NCBI GenBank assembly: GCA_000697475.1
Contig: JNEU01001169.1
Location: 1-64,000 of the forward strand
DNA from: Lichtheimia corymbifera B2541
Lineage: Eukaryota; Mucoromycota; Mucoromycetes; Mucorales; Lichtheimiaceae
Direction of reading: 5' to 3'
DNA length: 64,000 nt
The notes beneath the pieces are model-generated. The model saw nothing but the letters and a program-made list of their open reading frames with translations, ran no database searches and had not been told where the DNA came from. The translations under genes and the position numbers were made by a program. Shown here piece by piece: positions 46,435 to 57,818 of the stretch; the stretch's first letter is position 1, and each line of letters opens with the position of its first letter.

Positions 46435-48406
46435 TCTTCCTCTAACAACCCATATACCATCATTATCATCATTATCATCTATCAAAATATATAAAAACTA
46501 TATCACGAATGAATGTTTCCCACAATGAATCAGTGATGAAAGAGATAACACTACCTTGAACCTTGTTTCGACACCAGCTTTCAGCAAATCCAAAGAACTG
46601 GATCGGTATGGGTGGCGCTCACCTACGATTTGTCCGTGAGAATGTCATTCTATTTTACCTCGTTATGGCTATTTATGCATTAGGGTGCTTCAATACAACA
46701 CCATGTTGTCTCGACGATCAATGTGGAAACAGGTTTCATTGGCAGTTGAAGCATGCAAGAAGTCCTCTGACTATTTGCTTAGTCATTCGTATATCATGTT
46801 CATTGCTTCATTTCATTCCACCATATACGACAAAGGTAGTAGTGGTGGTAGTAAGCGCTGAGTCAACATCGACCCACCATCCACCCCAGATCTCCCAACA
46901 GTTGCACAACCACCCACTTTTATTCCTGCATTCCAATCCGGAGAATGCCGCATCATCAAGGACCTATTAATGATCCAATCCCAGCAATAAACTAAGACAT
47001 CAATAAACCACCCACTGCATATCTTTATATAAGCCTTTCACGAGCAATATCGGGATTAAGCGGGAAACAAACAAAGCATGTGCCGAGCCACAATGGCACG
47101 GGTACAGTTGGCAATGTCAATACTCAATGACACCTATTGCAACGTCTATGATGGCTTTGTCCAGGGTGTGTAGTGTAGTGGATCATGGATGATGTGTCAT
47201 CTATTATGCATCATATTCAAGTGACCATGTTTATAAATGGATTCGCAAAAGCGGCTGATCGTTGGCGGGGTAAAAATCCGACTTGTCCCGATACGCCGGT
47301 CAGTGTCATCGTGCACGGTGCTTGACTGGTGGGGTAATTACACACCTACCTCTATGGGTGGATCCATTTGATCTATCATGGATACTCGTCTCTTTTCCCT
47401 TTACTCTATGAGTCAATCCAATGACATGTAATAAACGACATTGGCCACATCGCATTATTAAATCATGATAACAACGAGATAATTTATACAAGGTCAATCA
47501 AGGTTCCACAAGAGATCTCTTATCTCTTAAGCATGATGAAACGATGGCTACTGATCAAAGCATGATATCATGTTTACTCCCGTTATACATCGATGTGTCC
47601 AGCTACCATGACTACAATTCAATCCTTGGCCTATTGACACTATAACTTTGGTGCTGTTTTTCGCTTCATGCGTCTATTTTATAACAACGATTCGCTACAA
47701 CAATGATTCGTTGTCGATGTCGTGATTGTTGATCAGTGCCAGATCTCTGCAAAGTGATGTCACTCTGAAAGCGGGGTTGACGATTGCATCGACTCAGGTC
47801 GATTGTTGAGCGATAATGTGTCCAATAATAATGGGATTGGGTCCCTGAGAAACGCGTGTACTTGCCATGATTGAAGATCCATTCACATGCTTGAAAGAAG
47901 TTGAGCATCAACAAGGACAAGGTAGCGTCGGGTGTTTTACCTTGTACGAAGAGGATGCACAACCTCTCGGACTCTTTAAAAGCAAATGAGATGACCAATC
48001 GGCATGATTGAAGATGAAATGGATAAAAATTGAGTGGTAGGATGAATAAAGTTGGAGAAAGGATAATGTTGTTATTACCCCAAATTTTCCCGAGGATCCC
48101 CGTTGTCGACACCAGACGGCGGGAAATGTCATGGAAAGCGGAAAATTTCTTGGTCGGGAACACACACACACACACACGCGTCTCATGCCCTTTCCTTTTC
48201 CACAGGATCCAGAGAGGGAAAACGCCGGGCAAACATCCTTGACTCGATTTTATCGATAGAGCTCCGATAGATCAGGCTACTGCTTATTCATCAGTCAACG
48301 CTTACATCACCATTGGCTGGTCCTGGCCCCCTTCCCCTACAAATTGCTTGGTCCTGACTTGTTCTTTCCTGCTTTCTTCTTTACTCTTTTTATCCTATTC
48401 AACAAA
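46435..48406. other. Long intergenic region upstream of 6PGDH
   Basis: Nearly 2 kb. Frames at 46563-46970 (plus) and 47666-48232 (minus) lack domains and start at non-ATG or low-complexity positions. A CA run lies at 48161-48178. The stretch near the gene should hold the 6PGDH promoter. Confidence 0.45.
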
Positions 48407-50316
48407 ATGTCTCAAGCTGTGTAAGTTGCCTATTGCTTTTTTTATCACAAACATGCCTTGTTGTCATATACATACTGACACGCGTTATCTCTTTTGTTTT
48501 GCTTATGCAGTGCTGATATTGGTCTCATTGGTTTGGCCGTCATGGTAATTATATGCGCTGCATACGTCTACGCGTTGCTTATCCTCTATACGACTTTTGG
48601 TGGCTTGCTGACATGAAATGATATAATCAATAGGGTCAAAACCTCATTCTTAACATGAATGACCACGGTTTTACCGTGTGCGCTTATAACCGTACCACTT
48701 CCAAGGTCGACCACTTTTTGGAAAACGAGGCCAAGGGTAAGTTTTTTTTGTTCTTCTTTATCCTGGCGTTTGCTCTGTGTGTGTGTAATGCAAAGGTTTT
48801 TGGGGGAGGTTGAGCAAAACGGTAATGGCAAACAGGCGGAATGAACCGGCTTTTTTTTGGGGGGGGGGGGGGGGGAATTGAGTAGAGTTGAACACAACCA
48901 TGCAACGTTTTTACTTTCTGTCAACTGACCTTCTATTATGTTTAGGTACCAACATTGTCGGTGCTCACTCGGTTGAGGAACTTTGCGCCAAGTTGAAGCG
49001 CCCACGCAAGATCGTGCTCCTTGTTAAGGCTGGTTCTGCTGTTGATGCTTTCATTGATCAACTTTTGCCTTACCTTGAACAGGGTGATATTATCATTGAT
49101 GGTGGTAACTCTCACTTCCCCGATTCCATTCGCCGCTGCAATGAGCTTGAGAAGAAGGGTATCCTCTTTGTTGGCTCTGGTGTCTCTGGTGGTGAAGAAG
49201 GTGCTCGTTATGGTCCTTCTCTTATGCCTGGTGGTCACCCTGATGCTTGGCAACACATCAAGCCTATCTTCCAAGCTATCGCTGCTAAGGTTGGTGACGA
49301 GCCCTGCTGCGATTGGGTTGGTGGTACTGGTGCCGGTCACTATGTCAAGATGGTTCACAACGGCATTGGTATGTAAAAGGGGATCTTGGGATTGTATACA
49401 GCATGACTGATGATGATGATGGTTGTATTATGCAGAGTATGGTGACATGCAATTGATTTGTGAAGTCTACCAAATCATGAAGGAGGGTCTTGGCTTGAGC
49501 CATGATGAGATGGCCGAGGTCTTTACCGAATGGAACAAGGGCGAGTTGGATTCCTTCTTGATTGAAATCACTCGTGATATTCTCAAGTTCAAGGACACTG
49601 ATGGCTCTCCTCTTGTTGAGAAGATCAGAGATACTGCTGGTCAAAAGGGTACTGGCAAGTGGACTGGTATTGATTCCTTGGATCGTGGTATTCCTGTTAC
49701 TCTTATTGGTGAAGCTGTTTATGCTCGCTGCTTGTCTGCTCTTAAGGATGAGCGTGTCCGTGCCTCCAAGATCCTTGATGGCCCCAAGGACAAAAAGTAC
49801 ACTGGTGACAAGAAGGAATTCATTGCCCAACTTGGTCAAGCTTTGTATGCTTCCAAGATTGTCTCTTATGCTCAAGGCTTCATGTTGATGCGTCAAGCTG
49901 CAAAGGAAAACAACTGGGATCTTAACAATGCTGGTATTGCTCTTATGTGGCGTGGTGGTTGTATCATTCGCTCTGTGTTTTTGGGCAAGATCAAGGAGGC
50001 TTACACCAAGAACCCTCAACTCGAGAACTTGCTCTTTGATCCCTTCTTCCAGGAGGCCACTGCTAAGGCACAAGATGCTTGGCGCAATGTGATTGCCCAA
50101 GCTGTGCTTATGGGTATCCCTACTCCTGCTCTCTCCACCGCTTTGAACTTTTATGATGGTCTTCGTCATGAGAAGCTCCCCGCCAACTTGCTTCAAGCTC
50201 AACGTGATTACTTTGGTGCTCACACCTATGAACTTCTTGATGCCCCCGGCAAGTGGATCCACACCAACTGGACCGGCCGTGGTGGTAACGTCTCTGCTTC
50301 CACCTATGACGCTTAA
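48407..50316 (+). CDS. gnd1: 6-phosphogluconate dehydrogenase, decarboxylating
   Basis: Five exons, 48407-48420, 48511-48544, 48634-48736, 48946-49368 and 49436-50316, give 484 aa. It oxidises 6-phosphogluconate to ribulose 5-phosphate with NADPH formation in the pentose phosphate pathway, in the cytosol. The Rossmann motif [20 protein letters not shown] (GLxxMG) is at the N-terminus, then [38 protein letters not shown] and the catalytic KMVHNGIEYGDMQ, with Lys and Asn as expected. The C-terminus has [15 protein letters not shown] and [18 protein letters not shown]. The first two exons are only 14 and 34 nt. Codon use is biased to GCT, GGT, CTT and AAG, consistent with high expression. Intron 3 contains a T8G17 tract. 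AATAAA follows at 50491-50496. Confidence 0.98.
48851..48875 (+). repeat. T8G17 homopolymer tract inside a 6PGDH intron
   Basis: Eight T then seventeen G in a row, within intron 3 (48737-48945). It could form a G-quadruplex in the pre-mRNA, or be length-uncertain through sequencing error. Confidence 0.85.
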
Positions 50317-50696
50317 AGCCATCCCGTTTTCCTTTTCTTTCCGTAACTCTTTTCAATTCTGTAATCATCATTCCAACAACAACAACAACAACCATTCTAC
50401 GCACAACAGCTCATAGCTAGCCTTTCTCATCACATTGTTGATTCCTTTTTTCTCTCATTTTGTGCATATCCAATCGTACTTTTGTAAAGAAATAAAGAAA
50501 CGAATCTCCTTTTGTTTGTAACAAGATAACAAATTGTGGCGTGCATGTATATGTGTCACCATAGCAACAACAGCCAAGTTGGCCCTAGTCTCAAACTTGC
50601 AGATGATGCATTTCTGCTATAAAGGTGCTTTTCTTTCCGGACTACACACATCCAACCAACACCGACCCCACTTTTCTTTCTCCATTCCAGTGTCAA
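50317..50696. other. Intergenic, 6PGDH to PDI-like
   Basis: Contains the 6PGDH 3' UTR with a short CAA run (50376-50390) and the PDI-like promoter. No gene is seen. Confidence 0.45.
50491..50496 (+). terminator. Polyadenylation signal of 6PGDH
   Basis: AATAAA about 175 bases after the stop codon. Confidence 0.45.
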
Positions 50697-52783
50697 ATGC
50701 ATCGTCTCCTATGGACAGCTTTGACGGCATTGGTGTTACAAGTTGCTCATGCCGTCACCATCCCAGAATTGTCCTCCAGCGACTTTGAGTCAACTACAAG
50801 TCAAGGCGTCTGGTAAGCTCCCCATTGATTGCTCCCCAATGCAGCTGGATGGCCGGCATCTCATTATCTATATACGCTAGGTTTGTCGAGTTTTTCTCTC
50901 CGTATTGCCCTCATTGTCGTGCCTTTGGTATATTACGAGCTCTATCTCTCTTTTGGGACGGTGCGGCTAACACTTGATATGGATGATGATGATGATTAGC
51001 ACCGACATGGCAACAACTAGCCGACGAGCATGAAGCATTAGCAAGTACAAGGGACTTCCACTTTGCCAAAGTCGACTGCACTTTATCTGGTGACATTTGC
51101 AAAGCACAAGGCATCCGTGCATTCCCCACCCTTCATCTGTATGCCCAAGGCAACCTTATTGAGATGCTGCCACACAAGGAACGCACCTATGAGAAATTGA
51201 GTATCTACATTCCAAAACAAGCCGACACGTATGGCACAGGTGGTAGTGGTGGTATCGCTGGCATGGACGAAGAAGAACAAGAAGAATCCATCAGCACGAC
51301 GATGACGATTGCCAATGCAGATGGCATTTCGGTGGATATGGATAGAGCCGCTATTGAAGCCGCAAAAGCATCAGGTCGCCCTTGGTTTATCAAATTTTAT
51401 GCACCATGGTGTGGATTTTGCAAAAAGCTGGCACCAGCTTGGGTGGAAATGGCAAAGGATTTGAAGCATCAAGTGGATGTCGGTGAAGTCAACTGTGATG
51501 AGCATCGAGGTATGTAAAAGTGGATGGGATGTTTTTATCATCATTGCAATGACTCATTGTTATCGTAGATATTTGTGATGAGAATGGCGTTCAAGGATAT
51601 CCCACTTTGAAATTGTAAGTGAACAATGAACCCACTACCATCACTATCATATGATATTGAACAATCTCTCTCCCCTTTTAGATTTGCCAGTGGATCAGTA
51701 CACGACTATCATGATGATCGATCCCTTGTTAGTTTGGTGAATTTTGCACGCAAGTTTGCAGGGTGAGCTTTTTCTTGGTATATATTTAACTATGCAAACT
51801 AAAAATATTTATGGCATTTAGCCCATCAGTGAAACATGTGAACGGAGCACAATTAGAGCGCTATATTCAAGACGAGACCGTATCGCTGGTGTACTTGTAT
51901 GTCAAAAAGGAGGATGATGCCACGGTTAGTACGGAAATGGGAATCTTATTTTTAAGCCAGCTAATGTCCACCACCTTGACAGGCACTACTGGAACGTGTT
52001 GCCGAAGGTTTTCCAGATGACCCATCGTTTTATGTATCCAACGATCCACAAGCCATTCGACAATTTAGCTTGGCACCTGCTGATTTACCCACCGTACTTA
52101 TTGTCAAGGATGGCAAGCATATCATGTATCCATCTCATACGTTTGCCCACACGGATACAGTGCAGCGAGCATTGAGCAAATGGATTGGTGATGAGCGGTT
52201 CCCACTCGTGAGCGAAGTTGGCCCTGGTAATGCACCTGAGATTTTACAAGGAGAACGCATGGTGGTGTTGGGTGTTATCAAACAACAAGACCAAGCAAGC
52301 CTTGACCAATTCCGCAGTATCGCCGAACGACATGCCAAGCAACAAAAGGCTTCTCCTTCTTCCGAGAACCGTGTCCTGTTTGCAACTTTGGAGGGCAACA
52401 TGTGGAGTGATTATGCACGATCCGCTTATCGTGTGCATCCGAATCGACTTCCAGCCATTGTTATTGTCGACCCTGTGCACTACCGCTTTTACAACCATGA
52501 TCGTCAAGGCAAACTGTTTTCGTTGGCTGAACCTGATGCTATATTGCAAGCAGTGAAGAAGGATATTCCTGAACAAAAGCTTGTGGGTGTATCGACCTTA
52601 CCATTGCATGAACGTGTGGGCCAGACCCTACAGCATGGCGTTGGATTATTGCGTGCCCATTGGTTGCTTACAGGAGCGGCATTATCCGCTTTATTATACA
52701 TTTTTGTGAAACGAATGCACCTTATTTCCCCACGTAGATCTCATTTGTTGCCCGTCAAACAACAAGGGCCTCGTGATGATTAA
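50697..52783 (+). CDS. Transmembrane protein disulfide isomerase-like, two thioredoxin domains
   Basis: Multi-exon (about six introns). Residues 1-19 are a signal peptide (MHRLLWTALTALVLQVAHA). The first thioredoxin domain has the active site CPHC (50906-50917, in FVEFFSPYCPHCRAF). The second has CGFC (51410-51421, in FIKFYAPWCGFCKKLAPAW). GIRAFPTLHLY and GVQGYPTLKLFASGS are the cis-Pro loops. Further redox-inactive thioredoxin-like segments follow, then a single membrane helix near the C-terminus (LLTGAALSALLYIFVKRM) and a short basic tail without KDEL. This resembles TMX3/Eps1-type ER membrane PDIs that oxidise or isomerise secretory cargo. CPHC is the DsbA-type motif and is unusual for a eukaryotic PDI, in which CGHC is typical. 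Confidence 0.88.
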
Positions 52784-52831
52784 AATGCGCATCTTACATA
52801 TATAGAGAGAAATGTATACTAGGTGTTGTTT

Positions 52832-54035
52832 TTAATGAGCATTAGCAAAGGGTGGTGGTGATAAGGAACGGACGCGACGCTTTGTGGTATCAGAACGGGA
52901 TGGGTGATAGTGATGATTATTATTCTTTTGAGCAATGGCAGCAGAGAAAGGTGGGAGACGTTGAATATAAGGTGATGACATTGGGCCACGTGAAGCTTGA
53001 AGTCGACCAACACTGGTGTCGATTGGAGGCAAGACCGGCTTGGCAGATCGAGGAGATGGCATGATAGGAGATGCACTTGCACTATCCGATTGTTGTTGTT
53101 GTTGTTGTTGCTTAACAACCGTAACTAATGGTTTAGGTAATGTCCGTGCTCGTTTCTTCTTTTCGGCAGCCTCGGCTTGTTGAGTACGCTGTAATTTAGC
53201 CTTGAGAGCTTCCATCACCATGTCATGAGACATCTTTTCATTACTCGATCGTGGTCGTTTCTTGGATGGAGGTGATGATGATGTTGTTGTTGTAGTAGTA
53301 GCAGATACGTTATCCTTTGAAAGTAATCTTGATGTGGATGATGATTGTTGTTGTTGTTGTTGCTGTGGTGGTAGTGGTGCTCTGTGTTGTTGTTGTTGTT
53401 GTGAGGTGGTGGTTGGCGGTGGTTGTTGCGGAGGAGGTGGATGTTGTGGGTAACGTGCATAATCGGAACACAGCGGATGGGCCGAATGTGGATAAGCACC
53501 CACGGGGGAATGAGCTTCGGTAATACGAGCAATCACCTGCTGCTGCAGTGGTGCATAGACCACCGCACCAGGCGGTGGATGTGGATGTGTTGTTGTTGTT
53601 GTTGTTGTTGTTGCTGTTGCATGCTGTTGTTGAATGCCATTGTCAATCATGCTGGATGGTAATCGATGGTACACTCGAAGCATATCCAAATCCATCACTC
53701 TTTGTTGAATCCGTGCTTGTTCTACTTGAAGCGTGTTACGCGCTGCTAGTTTCTATGTTTAGCGTTGTTGTTATGTTTAGCATACGTTGAAACATGGTCT
53801 CGTTTCCCCTTGCTATGCAACCACATCATCCCTGTATCTCCACACACACACAACACACCTTGTCTTCTTCCGCTTTGGCCGAAAGCACCAGTTTTAATAA
53901 CTCGGGATCATGTTGATACACATCCAGAATCTCCTTGATAGTGAGTTCCAACTCTGACTGCGGAGGAAGTGGCCATTGGAAAGCAGATGGCAGTCGATGA
54001 TGACTGGAAGACTGCAATGACGAGGGATTCGCCAT
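52832..54035 (-). CDS. Gln/His/Thr-rich low-complexity protein
   Basis: Two exons, 54035-53859 and 53752-52832, give 365 aa; the 106-nt intron is GTGTGT...ATAG. The N-terminal 60 residues are ordered-looking (SELELTIKEILDVYQHDPEL, LKLVLSAKAEEDK) and may be a small helical domain. The rest is low complexity: runs of Q, T, H and P from CAA/CAC/ACA repeats, SKKRPRSSNEK (possible nuclear signal), a helical segment EALKAKLQRTQQAEAAEKKK and a basic tail DTTKRRVRSLSPPP. Such make-up suggests a transcription or chromatin adaptor, but no DNA-binding domain is visible and I do not recognise the family. Confidence 0.75.
53082..53112. repeat. (GTT)n / (CAA)n trinucleotide run in coding sequence
   Basis: Encodes a short poly-Gln tract on the minus strand. 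Similar runs occur at about 53345-53362, 53383-53400 and 53590-53625 (Thr/Gln tracts). Confidence 0.7.
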
Positions 54036-55467
54036 AAGTTGGAACAAGAATAAACGTTATGGAGAGGTGATAACAAGAATAAAATAAACGGGTTTCGCAC
54101 CAGGCGAGATATAAAAAGAAGTAAAAGAGAAAAAGAAAGTAAGAAAGAAAGTAATAAGCAAAAAGAAAGGAAGGGGTGTGTAGTAGTACAAGAGCTATTC
54201 TCGAAGCCACACTCTCTTTGAAATGCTGTCCATTTCGTCGATCATTCATTCTGAGCTCAATCCACGTTGCAGTTGTCTATTTTCATATTCCACTTTTCAG
54301 TATATTAACTCTCCTCCACACGCACTCACTCATTCTTCTCCAATGCTGCGCTGCTGCTGTTGAATCAATTATCTTCAATATGCAAGGAGATATTCAATAT
54401 CATATTCATTGTTGCATGCTGTAAAAAGGATACTGCATGCAAATATACACAAAGACGCTGCATTATTACTGAGCTGGACAAAACATCCCCACTGAATTCT
54501 AATACCAAAGATAACTCATTTTTTACTTACCCCGATGCCAGCAGTAATCATCCATATCACCTTAAGATAGTTCTTCCATAATTATCACAAGTAACCCAGT
54601 GGTGGTGAAACATGCATTTCATTGGATATAAGCTACTACATGTGGGTGGTGATTATACCTTTTCCTTTTCAGGTCACTGCATGTTACAGTGGTCATATAG
54701 TATGTGTGTGGCCCTGCTACATGCATGCGAGGGTTATCACGAGTCTCATGGATGGTAATCAATACACAAACCACCTTTTGCAAAAAGGATATTTTCTTAT
54801 AAAGATGACGTTTACTCAGTCATGCCGGTAGCTGGCGGTGGGCTATATATGTGCATATCCGTGCCGGCATTATTTCGGGAGACTGCCGGTGCCCATAATT
54901 TTCTTCGAGCATGAGCTTTATTATGGTAAAAGGACGATGACAACCATAATTACGTACAAGTTTGAATCAAGTCCGAGATAATAATGTATGCTGCTGAGCG
55001 ATCCAATCTCGCTTATTTATATTATAATACACGATGATGACCAAAAGTAACCTTTTTAATGGGGCACAGCTCTCCCATCATGTTTAGCAGGACATCCTCT
55101 TTAATGTTGCTATGATACTTTTTATATAGCTATGTATACATCCTCGTGCTTGGAAATCATCATCATCTATCAAGTAGAAAACTTGCAGCTCAAGAGCTTT
55201 GAAGACCCTGGCACCTTGGCAATGGCTTTATTGATGGATGATGATACATTAACTAGGAGCTGAATAAGGATCGTGACTATGTAGGGTACTTGATGTCTCC
55301 TGTCATCTGTGGATGATGTTGAATAACCCACGCACCATCATCGCCTCCCCTCATTAGGTCCAACTCCGGCAACAAAAAATAGGCAAGGAAAACAGGCGTC
55401 GATTATCAGTTGTCTCTTCCTACTCTATCACCTATACGGCTGTTATTCTGTTCTCGCCTTGCCAATC
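54036..55467. other. Intergenic region
   Basis: About 1.4 kb between divergent genes. Short frames only; a GA-rich stretch at 54110-54175. No RNA gene recognised. Confidence 0.45.
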
Positions 55468-57579
55468 ATGGTGCAACAACCCGTAGTAACCAGTAGCCGG
55501 TAATACACCATTGCATGTTCTTCTCATCCCTATTTTACTGACGACGGCATGTCCACTTGACAGTTTACCGGTTCGCATTACCAATCCTGTGGTATACTCG
55601 GCTCCTTCCGATTCTGAAGAATCCGACATTGACGATAACGACACTATATTCTCCAATCCCCAACGGTATGTTTCCATGGATAGGCGTATGCGCACTGTGC
55701 CCAACACGACCCTTATTTTTTGATATTGTAGCAATCCGCATTATCAGCGCGTTCCCGAGCTTGATTTTCTGGCACAGCCCATGGATATACTCTATGCATA
55801 TCAAGAAAGCTTACGGCAAAAGACCAAAGTAGGTGATGATGACTGTGGTATGATCCAATGGATTGATGTTGACGCGTTACAGCCCCGTGTGTCTCAGGAT
55901 GATATCGCCGGTCGACAACAGCACCTTGATAACCTCAGAGCGATGAAGCAGTTGACAATGGAGGAATCAAAACGGCAATACAGAGAGCAATCTCGGAAAT
56001 ACCAACAAGAAGTAGCCAGCATTAAATCTGCAGCGTGAGTCAATTCCATGTAGGGTGTCACCACAGTAAAGCTGATTTATGGATGAAGTGACCTAGATCA
56101 AAGTGAGCTGGATAAGGAATTTGAATCCCTATTAAAGGAACGTCGTGCAGTATGTATTTTTTTTCGCATCATTTGAAATATCCTTGTATTGACATGATCC
56201 ATGTAGCGTATTGAAAGTGCTATCAAGCTCGACAAGGATAAGCTTCAAAAAGAAGCTGCACGTAAAGAAGCCGAACGCAAAGCCAAGGAAGAAAAGGACA
56301 AAAGGGAGCAGGAAGCGAAAAAGAAGGCTGAGGATGAGGCCAAAGCAAAGGAAGAAGCAGCTAAACGAGCGGTACGCCCTTGCATTTCCATCACTTGCAT
56401 CGTACAATTTCTCACATATACTCAAATTCAATAGGCAGCATCAACATCATGTTCAACTGGTGGTTTGGAGGATTACAAAAAATACACAGCCGTATTGGAT
56501 GTAAGTAATCAAGAAGGGTTAAAAGACAATAGGCTCATACATGTCTCTTTATAGTACTACAAACAGCATTATCGCCCGAGGTTGGAGGACAAAACTTTTC
56601 GATCCACTGTCTTCAAAGAAAAGATGCCACTCAAACGGTTCATCAAACAATTGCAGTTCAAGCCTGAAGTGGTGGAGCAACGTGTGAGTACTGATACTTT
56701 TATCCTACATGGGAATAGGTTCACTGACAATCGAGCATATTGTATATAGCATGTTGCGATCAGGGATCGTTTATTAGCTGTCAAACAACAATCAAACGAT
56801 GCTTATCACTGCTTATTAAACCAGATGGCAAAGGACTTTTTGGTAAGGGTCGATGGGGAAAGGGGTGCCAGTATATTTAACTGACTTTTGGCTCTACTAG
56901 CTTCAAGTTCGTACAGAGGTGTCGTCCATTAGTTGGGGTGCTTACTTTTATGCACGACTAGCGATGCTTTTGATGTCTTCGTTACCTGAATTCAAGGATT
57001 ACTTGATGGTCCGGCTCTTTAAACGTTGTCCATACATGATACCCCAATACCACGATGATCCGGTAAGTACAATGCTCCCGTTGCCTTGGAAATGAAAGCT
57101 TACCTAGATAAATGCAGGCCTTATCTGTCAAAGAGATGCAAAAGCTGCAACGCTACGAATATGTCAATGAGGAGAAGACCGAATTCCAGCCGACTGATAT
57201 GTATTATCTCTACCAGTATTCATACATTATGTTTTATGCAGCCCTTGTACAAATGACACCACAACGGAGCGATCCACCCAATCCATACGGCATCGAGCAT
57301 GGCTGGATATGGCTTGCACGTATATGTAATATTCCACCACGAGATATTACAGCGGGTCTGCTTTACCACTTTTTGCATGTCGCCGGTCAACGACTTTTAC
57401 AAGAGTATCCACGCCAAACAATGAAGGTGTTGCGATTAATTCTGGACGACATCTTACCACTTATTCCACGTTCTCGAGAAAATGCTAGTCCAGTCAATGA
57501 ATTACAGCGTGTCTTGCAGGACTTTTTCCAAACCGGTGTCTTGCCAAAGATGAAGGAAGTTTTAGACAAGAAGGTGTAG
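55468..57579 (+). CDS. gle1: mRNA export factor Gle1
   Basis: About nine exons starting at ATG 55468 (MVQQPVVTSSR). Gle1 with IP6 activates the DEAD-box ATPase Dbp5 at the cytoplasmic face of the nuclear pore. After an acidic segment (SDSEESDIDDNDTIF) comes NPHYQRVPELDFLAQPMDIL. A long charged coiled coil follows (KDKLQKEAARKEAERKAKEE and on, about 56,225-56,370). The C-terminal Gle1 domain is clear: DYYKQHYRPRLEDKTFRSTV, SSISWGAYFYARLAMLLMSS, VRLFKRCPYMIPQYHDDP, YGIEHGWIWLARICNIPPRD, LLYHFLHVAGQRLLQEYPRQ. The basic residues that bind IP6 in yeast lie in this domain. An IP6 kinase is 21 kb away; this is not read as linkage. Confidence 0.92.
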
Positions 57580-57818
57580 TCGCCCCCTCACCCAGCCAAA
57601 CCCCTTATTTCATTCATGTTAATAAACAATGAGAATATCCATTGTATTCATTCATAAAACAATGACGCGAAACGCGTAGATATAATCAGAAAAATGGAAT
57701 TTCATTCTGTGACACCATCACGCGTAAAAAGGGCGACTTGGCCTCTGCATTGTATCGTCTTTATATTCCTCCTCCTTCACCATTTGAACCTCCCCCTCCC
57801 CACCACCTATCTCTCAAC

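Noticed and set aside
46563..46970. Plus-strand open frame of about 135 codons with several Cys
   Set aside because: It begins at TTG rather than ATG, has no recognisable domain and ends in low-complexity His/Pro sequence.
47666..48232. Minus-strand frame of 188 codons in the 6PGDH upstream region
   Set aside because: No domain, includes a CA repeat read as VCVCVF, and lies across a likely promoter.
53262..53453. Cys-rich plus-strand frame (runs of CCCCCC), which could look like a Cys-rich peptide
   Set aside because: It is the antisense shadow of CAA/CAC (Gln/His) repeats in the Gln-rich protein gene.
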